Part shown: positions 1-5,642 of the stretch, one piece after another
Position numbering within the stretch: position 1 is the first letter of the stretch
Layout of the letters: each line of letters starts with the position of its first letter
From: Flavobacteriales bacterium
GTDB taxonomy: Bacteria; Bacteroidota; Bacteroidia; Flavobacteriales_D; Sanyastnellaceae
DNA length: 5,642 bases
Assembly: GCA_027488055.1 (NCBI GenBank)
Contig: JAIYCK010000025.1
Span: 1-5,642 of the forward strand
Direction: 5' to 3'
Translations under genes and position numbers: made by a program
The notes under the pieces: model-generated
Seen by the model: only the letters and a program-made list of their open reading frames with translations
What the model was told of the DNA's origin: nothing
Databases searched by the model: none

Positions 1-2
1 AA

Positions 3-263
3 TGCGATTTTACAGATTGTGATACGATGATGAAGATGTACAAAATCCCCACGATGGTCAACGACAAGGTGATTCCAATCATCGTGGAGAACGATGAGAT
101 AGAACCTGCCGAAGTGCGGAATAATTTTTTGGATTTCGCCATGTGTAAAATGCAAACTGCACCCCGAAGTAAGGACAAACGGGGGTTTGTGTCAATATGG
201 GTTGCAAAGGCTTTTCAACAAGCAGAGGTGACTTGCCTGAGCACAGAAAGTCTACTGTCTTAG
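3..263 (+). CDS. Unrecognised protein, probable 3' end of a gene entering from the left
   Basis: An open frame with no stop from the window edge to TAG at 261-263. The first ATG inside the window is at 27 (others at 30 and 36), but the frame is open before it and no ribosome binding site is visible there, so the true start is probably outside the window. The readable part, about 87 residues, has an ordinary soluble-protein composition: a hydrophobic stretch around VNDKVIPIIVEND, then an acidic helix-like segment, then a basic segment (TAPRSKDKRG) before GFVSIWVAKAF. I see no signal peptide, membrane segment or motif that I recognise, and I assign no function. The last 4 bp overlap the convergent isomerase gene, an arrangement more often seen between real genes than by chance, but that is weak support. 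A CCCCG/CGGGG inverted repeat (162-166 and 180-184) lies inside the frame. Alternatively this is a chance frame in an intergenic stretch. Confidence 0.5.
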   Translation, partial: CDFTDCDTMMKMYKIPTMVNDKVIPIIVENDEIEPAEVRNNFLDFAMCKMQTAPRSKDKRGFVSIWVAKAFQQAEVTCLSTESLLS

Positions 264-709
264 TGAGCTACGCTTACGATTTCGATGTCGAAATGCAAGT
301 CGGTACCGGCCAATGGGTGGTTGAAATCGAGTACCACTGTATTGAGTTTTACTTCCGTCACGACTCCATAAACGGTTTCTCCATCCGGTGTGTTCATCGG
401 AATGACTTCACCTTCTTCAATGGCGTCTTCGTCCAACTCTCCATCCACTATGAATGTAGATTTTGGATATTCCACATAAAGGCTTTCTTCCTCATCACCG
501 TAAGCATCGGGAGAAGCAATGAAAACTTGCAGCTTGTCACCTGTTGTTTTGCCTTCTAGAGCGGCCATGAACTGAGGCAAAAGCGGATCTTGGCCTTGCA
601 CGAATACCATGGGTTCTTCTGGTGTAGTGACTTCGATGATTTCACCATCGGCATTGTCTGCTCTGAGGGTGTAGTGTAGGGTGACGGTTGCACCTGTAGT
701 AATTGACAT
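260..709 (-). CDS. FKBP-type peptidyl-prolyl cis-trans isomerase, SlyD/SlpA class
   Basis: Catalyses cis-trans isomerisation of peptide bonds before proline and, in this class, also acts as a folding chaperone. It lacks a signal peptide, so it is expected in the cytoplasm. The 149-residue sequence shows the class layout: an N-terminal FKBP strand pair (VTLHYTLR, about 9-16), the LPQFMAALEG-TTGDK segment (44-59), the DAYGDEEE turn (68-75) that precedes the inserted chaperone (IF) domain at about 76-127, and the C-terminal FKBP return DFNHPLAGTDLHFDIEI (128-144). The length matches E. coli SlpA (FkpB); the DFNHPLAG motif is also SlpA-like, whereas the DAYG-ESL-PKSTF part is closer to SlyD, so I give no symbol. 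The His/Cys-rich metal-binding tail of E. coli SlyD is absent; the protein ends VAH. The ATG at 709 is the first sensible start; it has no Shine-Dalgarno sequence but an A-rich leader, which is usual in Bacteroidota. It lies 94 bp downstream of the transglycosylase gene on the same strand. Confidence 0.93.
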   Translation of the reverse strand: MSITTGATVTLHYTLRADNADGEIIEVTTPEEPMVFVQGQDPLLPQFMAALEGKTTGDKLQVFIASPDAYGDEEESLYVEYPKSTFIVDGELDEDAIEEGEVIPMNTPDGETVYGVVTEVKLNTVVLDFNHPLAGTDLHFDIEIVSVAH

Positions 710-803
710 CCGATGTTTTTTGTTTTTTTTTTAACGAAAGGTACTAAAAATACCAAATAAAAATACTTCTAGTTGGAGGTTTTTTAGCAATCAAAGCAGT
801 ATG
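710..803. other. A+T-rich gap between mltD and the isomerase gene
   Basis: Read on the minus strand this is the leader of the isomerase gene. Directly before the ATG are a run of ten A (723-732), one C, and six more A (716-721). A short inverted repeat GGTA-N7-TACC lies at about 740-754. A sequence one base off the Bacteroidota -7 element TAnnTTTG (TACCTTTC) reads on the minus strand across that region, but no -33 TTTG sits at proper spacing, so I do not call a promoter. Confidence 0.5.
759..785 (-). terminator. Weak possible intrinsic terminator after mltD
   Basis: Nineteen bases past the mltD stop, the minus strand reads A5, ACCTC, a six-base loop, GAAGT, A, T5. The inner stem has one C-A mismatch, and the outer A5/T5 pairs extend it past a bulged A. 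The stem is A+T-rich and poor, so transcription may well read through into the isomerase gene. On the plus strand the same hairpin pairs better (a G-T wobble replaces the mismatch), but no plus-strand gene ends here. Confidence 0.25.
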
Positions 804-2441
804 TTAGATTTGCTTGATCTTGATTTTTTGACCGACAGCGAGTTTATTCTCTTTCAACCCATTGTTGAGCTTTTTGATTTGGTCGATCGAAACGCCTTTT
901 GCGCTCGCAATTTTATACAAAGTATCTCCGCGCTGAACGGTGTAGTATTTATACGACGGTTGTTTTGGGCTCGCTTTGGGCTCGCTTTTTTTCACCACCG
1001 GTTTATTGCCTTGCTGGTAGTTTTCTTCTTCGCCGGCCTCTGATACTGCCTCTTCCTTGGCTGGTTTATTCTCCGCTGTGGTATCCTCTTTATCAGAAGC
1101 TTCAACATAAATGTTCTTCTTCACCTTGGTTTGAATCTTCAGACTTTGACCCGGTACAATTTTCGAACCTTTGATTTTATTCCATTTTTTGAGTTCGGCC
1201 AAGGATACATTGTATTTGTCGGCAATGCCACCCAATGATTCTCCTTTTCTTACTTTGTGGGATTTCCAATCGTTTTCCCATACGACCTTGTTGGTCTTTT
1301 GATCAGGGGTGACTGTTTTATCTTCCCCCTTGGAAGCCAATAGTGGTTCTGGCTCGGGCTGCTGCATTTTGCTTTGTTCATACACCAATTGCTCATTGGC
1401 CATAAACAAGCCCAATTTATCAATGGGCAACACCAAATAGTGTTTGCGGCCGTTGTCAGGAATTTCTTTGAGTTTGTAACTTGGATTGAGGTAAGCGATA
1501 TCCTCTTTTGGGATATTGAGGACCTTGCTGAGTACGGTAAAATCTACACGTGCAGTGGCACCCACCGTGTCTATCTCAAAACAAGTGATCAAGGGCTTCT
1601 TTGGATACAAGTTATATTCCGACGCGTGATTCATCACATAGTTGACTGCGATAAATGCCGGCACATAGCCTTGAGTTTCTTTTGGCAAATAAGGCTTGAT
1701 GGACCAGAAATCCTTGGCTCCACCAGAGCGACGAATGGCTTTGTTCACGTTACCAGGACCGCTATTATAGGCGGCCAATGCGAGTTGCCAATCACCAAAT
1801 GTGTTGTACAAAAACTTGAGGTATTTGCATGCCGCTTCGGTGCTTTTGTATGCATCGAAACGATCATCTTGATAGCTGGTGACATTGAGGTTGTATTGTT
1901 TGCCTGTACCTACCATAAATTGCCACAAACCACCTGCTCCGGCGCTGCTTATGGCGGTTGGATTAAGCGCAGATTCTACAATTGCAAGGTATTTCATCTC
2001 CAAAGGGATGCCGTGGCGGGCAAGTGCCTCTTCGATCATTGGGAAATACAACTGCGACATTCCGAGCACTTTTGAACTTATGTCGCGGCGACGCACTGAA
2101 TACAAATCGATAAAACCTTGCACGGTGCTGTTGTAAATAAGATCGAAAGGAGTTTCTTTATCGAGTGCTTTCATTCGTGCCTGCACAATTTCCGGAGTGA
2201 AAGTGGGTACTTGCTCTGGCGCATAACCGAAGGCGTTGAGCACTTGTTGATTGGTCGAAAAACAATAGTGGTTCAAATAAGAGTTCACTAAAATTCGATC
2301 TATCTCAGCGATTTCTGCGTTTTGATCTGCGACTGTAAAGGCAGGAAGGGAAGGAGAAAGCGTGTCTTTGATACCCGCATGGGCATTGGTAAAGGCAAAC
2401 AGGAGAAGGGCGAGAAGAGAAATTGTGGTTGCTTTGTTCAT
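804..2441 (-). CDS. mltD: Membrane-bound-type lytic murein transglycosylase D with two LysM domains
   Basis: Cleaves the MurNAc-GlcNAc bond of peptidoglycan, releasing 1,6-anhydro-muropeptides, and acts in the periplasm. The 545 residues show: a signal peptide (1-22, cleavage after AHA; no lipobox Cys, so unlike E. coli MltD this looks soluble rather than a lipoprotein); an N-terminal helical region; the family-1 SLT catalytic domain at about 130-245, with catalytic Glu156 in AIVESALNP, then GAGGLWQFM (168-176) and AYNSGPGNV (224-232); the MltD-type middle region including YLNPSYK (317-323); LysM 1 at about 395-437; a charged Lys/Glu/Pro linker at about 440-495; and LysM 2 at about 499-545. 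LysM domains bind the glycan and hold the enzyme on the wall. The start is supported by AAGGAAG (2449-2455) seven bases before the ATG and by the signal peptide immediately following. Family membership is certain; the physiological role (wall turnover, division or insertion of cell-wall machines) is not visible. Confidence 0.96.
   Translation of the reverse strand: MNKATTISLLALLLFAFTNAHAGIKDTLSPSLPAFTVADQNAEIAEIDRILVNSYLNHYCFSTNQQVLNAFGYAPEQVPTFTPEIVQARMKALDKETPFDLIYNSTVQGFIDLYSVRRRDISSKVLGMSQLYFPMIEEALARHGIPLEMKYLAIVESALNPTAISSAGAGGLWQFMVGTGKQYNLNVTSYQDDRFDAYKSTEAACKYLKFLYNTFGDWQLALAAYNSGPGNVNKAIRRSGGAKDFWSIKPYLPKETQGYVPAFIAVNYVMNHASEYNLYPKKPLITCFEIDTVGATARVDFTVLSKVLNIPKEDIAYLNPSYKLKEIPDNGRKHYLVLPIDKLGLFMANEQLVYEQSKMQQPEPEPLLASKGEDKTVTPDQKTNKVVWENDWKSHKVRKGESLGGIADKYNVSLAELKKWNKIKGSKIVPGQSLKIQTKVKKNIYVEASDKEDTTAENKPAKEEAVSEAGEEENYQQGNKPVVKKSEPKASPKQPSYKYYTVQRGDTLYKIASAKGVSIDQIKKLNNGLKENKLAVGQKIKIKQI
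964..988 (-). repeat. 11-bp tandem duplication in the LysM linker of mltD
   Basis: On the minus strand AAAGCGAGCCC is present twice head to tail, followed by AAA, giving a period of 11 over 25 bases. Since 11 is not a multiple of three, the copies are read in different frames (SEP then ASP), yet the LysM domain downstream stays in frame. Confidence 0.85.
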
Positions 2442-2762
2442 GTGGTTTCTTCCTTGCTATTGGTTTTGCTTCTTGTTGAAAACTTCGTGCCGAGATGGTG
2501 ATAAGTATCAGCCTATGACCTCCTGTTTGGCATAACGTAATTGTACGAGCACAAATTGCGATGGGTTTCCACCTTTTCGATGAACCTCTCTGCAACACTT
2601 TTTAACAGAGTTTTCAATAGTACGAAATTCCTTCGCTTGGGTAAAAGGGTGTAAAAGTACCATCAAGCAGGCGTAAAATTTGTGCCAATAAATCCTTAAT
2701 TTCTATCAATCGTTCTGCCTCAAGGCCTATTTTCGCCAGACAATTAAGCAAAGTATCTCTAC
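2442..2762. other. Divergent intergenic region between mltD and the large secreted protein gene
   Basis: These 321 bases must hold the promoters of both flanking genes. I find no convincing Bacteroidota promoter (TTTG, about 19 bases, TAnnTTTG) on either strand. One-mismatch -7-like boxes on the plus strand occur at 2675-2682 (AAAATTTG) and 2728-2735 (TATTTTCG), but neither has a spaced -33 partner. Small inverted repeats are CTCTG/CAGAG around 2587-2609 and GCCT/AGGC at about 2717-2726. No credible gene is present: a minus-strand frame reaching 2598 overlaps the mltD start out of frame and has an Arg/Lys/Cys-rich composition unlike a protein. Confidence 0.6.
2641..2678 (+). repeat. Three GTAAAA hexamers at near-helical spacing
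   Basis: GTAAAA starts at 2641, 2651 and 2673, spacings of 10 and 22 bp, which puts all three on roughly the same face of the helix. They lie 85-122 bp before the ATG of the large secreted protein gene. They could be binding sites of a regulator or an A-tract bend; the short motif could also recur by chance in this A+T-rich DNA. Confidence 0.35.
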
Positions 2763-5642
2763 ATGAAAAGAATTTTAATTTTTTTGGCCGTCTTGGCCAC
2801 CTCGATCACCCATGCGCAGCTCAAGTTGACGTATGTAGATCCTGTCTTGAAAGAACTCAAAGTGAAAAACTTTGGCTCGCCTTCGGTGGACATTTCCACG
2901 TATCGCTTGTGTAGCAGTTTTGTTTACAAAACATTGAACCAAACAGGAATTAATATTTTAGCTGGGGATTTTAATTTATCTCCCAATGAGGAAGTTTATT
3001 TCTCATGGACCGATGCAGGCAACGGATTTACCACTGCCATGGATGATATGGGAATCTATTTGCCCTCTGGCTCGTTCGGTTCGGCAGCTAGTATGGTAGA
3101 TTTTGTGGAGTGGGGCGCTAGCGGTCAAGGCCGCGAAAATGTAGCGATCACTGCTGGCTATTGGGCTGCTAATACCTTCTTAGTGGGTGATGGTCCTTTT
3201 GAGTATATCGGCAATGGAAATGTTTCAGGTGTGGAACAATGGTCAGAGGTAATTGCAGGCACAACTCCCGTGGTGATCAATGAGCTGGATTGCGATCAAG
3301 TTGGCACTGATGCGGCAGAATTTGTAGAGTTGTATGGCGAACCCAACGCACCACTCGATGGTCTGGTGGTGGTGTTTTTCAATGGATCTTCGGATGTGTC
3401 CTATCTGTCTTTCGATTTAGATGGTTTTTCACTGGATGCCAATGGATTTTTTGTACTTGGCAATGTGGGTGTGAATGGCGCACAAATTATATTCGATGGC
3501 AACACGCTTCAAAATGGAGCCGATGCCGTGGCGGTATATGCAGGTAATTTGGCTGATTGGCCTACGGGTAGTGTTTTGAGCGCAAATAACTTGATCGATG
3601 CTATGATCTATAGCACAAACGATGCAGATGATTTGGAATTGTTGGCCACGCTCAATCCAGGAGGCGTGCAGGTAGATGAAGCCGCAGGAGGCAACTCCAC
3701 TGCTCATAGCTCATCGCGTGTACCCGATGGCGGAGCCGCTTTCGATATGTCGACAGTAGTGGCTCAAGGTCCCACACCGGGCGCGACCAATGTGCCTGCG
3801 TGCAGCGGTGGTTCATTGACAACAGTCGATAATATGACCGAGGTAATCGTTTGTTCCAACTTAGCTGAGCAAACAATATCGTTTATTCCATCAGGAGAAA
3901 CAGGGGATGGTTTGCTTTTCGTCGTTGCTGATGAGAACGATTTGATTGTGGCAACTTTCGCGGCTGCGGACATTGATTTTACTCCGTATGCTGATGGATT
4001 GTACCACATTTGGTCGGTCAGTTATACTGGAAATTTGGACAGTGCTACGTTGACGGCTGGTTTATCGGTTACTGCGATCGTAAGTGATGCGTGCTCTTCT
4101 GTATCTAATAATGCGGTATTGGTTACTAAACTTGATTTCACGGTGCCGATTTGCGATGGTGGTTCGATTTCGGTATTCAATGAGGGCAATGAAATTGGTA
4201 TCTGTGCGGATGATCTTTCGGATGTTTTTGGATTTGGCACTAACACAAGCGCAGACCCCACTACGTACACCTATGTCGTAGCAGATACGGCACAAACCAT
4301 TGTCGCCATGTTGACTTCTGATCAATTTGACTTTAACGCGCTAAATCCTGGATCATACATGGTGTATGGTTTAAGTTACATCGGTTTGTTGGATTCCACT
4401 ACAATCGAGATAGGTGATACTTTAGACCAAATTGTGGCTTTGGATGGCGAGTGTGCTAGTTTATCTTTCAATTCCATCGCGATCAACGTTTTCGATTGCC
4501 AAGTGGGTCCTGGCTGCACTGACCTATACATTTCTCAGTATCTCGAGGGAATTAGCGGCAACAACAAAGCGGTAGAAATTTACAACCCCACTCCTTTCGA
4601 TGTCGACTTGAGTGACTACATACTTCGTGCATACAACAACGCCTCTTTGGTTGAAACCGCCATTTTGCCTCTTTCGGGCATCTTAGCAGCCAATACTACT
4701 TATGTCATCGCGCATCCACAGGCGGATCAAGCTATTTTGGACATTGCGGATATAGTAGGTGGCGTGGCTAATTTCAATGGGGATGATGCATTGGTATTGT
4801 TCCATGGAGAAACAGCCATTGATGTGATTGGGGTAATTGGAGAGAATCCTTCCAATGGATGGCCTGTGGCCGACGGCAGCACTCAAAATAATACTTTGAT
4901 TCGTAAACCAAACGTAAATGAACCTACTACCATTTGGGGATTGAGTGCAACACAGTGGTTGGTGGCACCGGGCAATGACTTTGCCAATTTGGGATCTCAC
5001 GATGCATTTGCATGTGGAGACAATGCGTATATCAGTTTTGCGACTACTGCTCAGCAAGTCAGTGAGGGCGTTGGCACTGTCAACGTAATCATCAATGTGA
5101 GCAATGTGACTACTCCATTTTCAGTGGAAGTGAGTGTAACAGAAGGCAGCATGGTGGCGGGTGACGATTACACCAATGTTTTTCCCACTACCATCAATGT
5201 AGATGGCTTGACTTCGACGTATACCATTGAGGTACCTATTATTGATGATGTCATCGAAGAGGATGAATACGAATACATTTCGTTGGCCATGGCCATCAGC
5301 GGCGCTGATGTGACAGTGATCAACTCGATACACGTGATCTCTGTGGAACCAAGCGATCAACAATATCCTTTGTACAGCATCGCAGACGTTACAACCGATG
5401 ATGTGAATGGTATCACAGATAGCTTAAGTGTGTTCTGCGAATTGCGCGGTATTGTGCACGGCATCAATTTCAATTCAGATGGGATGCACTTCCATTTGAT
5501 CGGCGACAATGCGGGAATCAAAGTGTTTGATGCAGATGAAAATCTTGGATATACGGTAACAGAAGGGGATAGCGTGGCCGTGCGCGGTCAAGTGGTAGAT
5601 TTCCTTGGTATGACCGAATTCTATCCTGATACCTTGATTTAT
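2763..5642 (+). CDS. Large secreted multidomain protein (lamin-tail, Calx-beta, OB-fold), 3' end outside the window
   Basis: Reads 960 codons without a stop and leaves the window open. The ATG at 2763 is chosen because a clean signal peptide follows (basic KR, a hydrophobic core, cleavage THA|Q after residue 18); no Shine-Dalgarno site is seen. Modules in order: a divergent lamin-tail-like module (19-165: KNFGSPSVDIS, then LPSG and VDFVEWG); a lamin-tail domain (169-346: VINELD, AEFVELY at 185-191, NGADAVAVY at 251-259, closing TPGATN); two related repeats (347-463 and 464-584), each opening C-x-GGS; a third lamin-tail domain (585-751: NNKAVEIYNPT at 600-610, NGDDALVLF at 672-680, LIRKP); a Calx-beta domain (about 754-866, with DDVIEEDE at 828-835); and an OB-fold-like module of the YhcR type (868 to the edge). 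It is exceptionally acidic. In Bacteroidota such proteins usually end in a type IX secretion sorting domain. Lamin-tail plus OB-fold also occurs in ExeM/NucH extracellular nucleases, so a nuclease domain beyond the edge is possible. Function is unproven: adhesin, matrix protein or nuclease. Confidence 0.93.
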   Translation, partial: MKRILIFLAVLATSITHAQLKLTYVDPVLKELKVKNFGSPSVDISTYRLCSSFVYKTLNQTGINILAGDFNLSPNEEVYFSWTDAGNGFTTAMDDMGIYLPSGSFGSAASMVDFVEWGASGQGRENVAITAGYWAANTFLVGDGPFEYIGNGNVSGVEQWSEVIAGTTPVVINELDCDQVGTDAAEFVELYGEPNAPLDGLVVVFFNGSSDVSYLSFDLDGFSLDANGFFVLGNVGVNGAQIIFDGNTLQNGADAVAVYAGNLADWPTGSVLSANNLIDAMIYSTNDADDLELLATLNPGGVQVDEAAGGNSTAHSSSRVPDGGAAFDMSTVVAQGPTPGATNVPACSGGSLTTVDNMTEVIVCSNLAEQTISFIPSGETGDGLLFVVADENDLIVATFAAADIDFTPYADGLYHIWSVSYTGNLDSATLTAGLSVTAIVSDACSSVSNNAVLVTKLDFTVPICDGGSISVFNEGNEIGICADDLSDVFGFGTNTSADPTTYTYVVADTAQTIVAMLTSDQFDFNALNPGSYMVYGLSYIGLLDSTTIEIGDTLDQIVALDGECASLSFNSIAINVFDCQVGPGCTDLYISQYLEGISGNNKAVEIYNPTPFDVDLSDYILRAYNNASLVETAILPLSGILAANTTYVIAHPQADQAILDIADIVGGVANFNGDDALVLFHGETAIDVIGVIGENPSNGWPVADGSTQNNTLIRKPNVNEPTTIWGLSATQWLVAPGNDFANLGSHDAFACGDNAYISFATTAQQVSEGVGTVNVIINVSNVTTPFSVEVSVTEGSMVAGDDYTNVFPTTINVDGLTSTYTIEVPIIDDVIEEDEYEYISLAMAISGADVTVINSIHVISVEPSDQQYPLYSIADVTTDDVNGITDSLSVFCELRGIVHGINFNSDGMHFHLIGDNAGIKVFDADENLGYTVTEGDSVAVRGQVVDFLGMTEFYPDTLIY
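3801..4514 (+). repeat. Two tandem protein repeats of about 120 residues within the secreted protein
   Basis: Residues 347-463 (117 aa) and 464-584 (121 aa) align along their whole length. Both open C-x-GGS and have a second Cys exactly 17 residues later (364 and 481) after E-[VI]-x-[VI]. Both then share VVAD, IVA, F near the middle, G-x-Y, SY-x-G, LDS, and a late Cys followed by x-S-x-S-x-N (444 and 564). The DNA copies have diverged, so this is an old duplication. It resembles repeat units I recall from other Bacteroidota surface proteins, probably beta-sandwich folds, but I cannot name a family. Confidence 0.7.

Noticed and set aside
162..184. CCCCG/CGGGG hairpin as a terminator for the isomerase gene
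   Set aside because: Five pairs with a 13-base loop, about 75 bases beyond the stop and with no immediate T-run on the minus strand; kept only as a remark.
197..559. 120-codon plus-strand open frame
   Set aside because: Antisense to the isomerase gene; the translation is aromatic-rich and matches nothing, while the minus strand encodes a recognisable FKBP.
1374..2075. 233-codon plus-strand open frame
   Set aside because: It lies entirely antisense to the SLT and middle regions of mltD, which is a certain gene; its translation is Cys/His/Ile-rich and shows no domain.
2305..2598. 97-codon minus-strand open frame covering the mltD start and upstream DNA
   Set aside because: Out of frame with mltD over its 3' half; the translation is Arg/Lys/Cys/Ser-rich with no recognisable feature, and the real mltD start has both a ribosome binding site and a signal peptide.
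2587..2609. CTCTG/CAGAG inverted repeat followed by TTTT
   Set aside because: Only five pairs around a 13-base loop and not downstream of any gene end, so not called a terminator.
2675..2735. TAnnTTTG-like promoter boxes upstream of the large gene
   Set aside because: Each has a mismatch and none has a TTTG element about 19 bases upstream, so no promoter is called.
3429..5363. Several minus-strand frames of 74-124 codons and one plus-strand frame
   Set aside because: All are shadows of the long plus-strand frame from 2763, whose continuous 960 codons and domain content are far stronger evidence.

Overview
The window looks like chromosomal DNA from a member of the Bacteroidota, probably a marine or otherwise aquatic one of the Flavobacteriales or a related order. 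This rests on four things: a lytic transglycosylase of the MltD type with a Bacteroidota-like sequence; weak or absent Shine-Dalgarno sites with A-rich leaders; a signal peptide cleaved at Ala|Gln; and a giant acidic secreted protein built of lamin-tail, Calx-beta and OB-fold modules, an architecture common in that phylum. The assignment is by recall of family features, not by a search.

Layout from left to right. (1) Positions 3-263, plus strand: an open frame running in from the left edge, probably the 3' end of an unrecognised gene. (2) 260-709, minus strand: a complete 149-residue FKBP-type peptidyl-prolyl isomerase of the SlyD/SlpA class; its stop overlaps the stop of the first frame tail to tail. 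(3) 710-803: an A+T-rich gap with a long homopolymer and a weak possible terminator. (4) 804-2441, minus strand: a complete 545-residue membrane-bound-type lytic murein transglycosylase D with a signal peptide, an SLT catalytic domain and two C-terminal LysM domains. (5) 2442-2762: a 321-bp divergent intergenic region with three phased GTAAAA hexamers. (6) 2763 to the right edge, plus strand: 960 uninterrupted codons, no stop, encoding the N-terminal part of a very large secreted multidomain protein. It is the dominant feature of the window and occupies half of it.

The isomerase and the transglycosylase lie on the same strand 94 bp apart and could be co-transcribed, but nothing shows a shared pathway: one is a cytoplasmic folding helper, the other a cell-wall remodelling enzyme. 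The secreted protein is transcribed divergently. Its lamin-tail plus OB-fold content resembles extracellular nucleases of the ExeM/NucH type, but no catalytic domain lies within the window. I see no RNA gene, CRISPR array, transposon or phage feature, and nothing that amounts to a new multi-gene system. The most interesting material is the architecture, internal repeats and extreme acidity of the large secreted protein.
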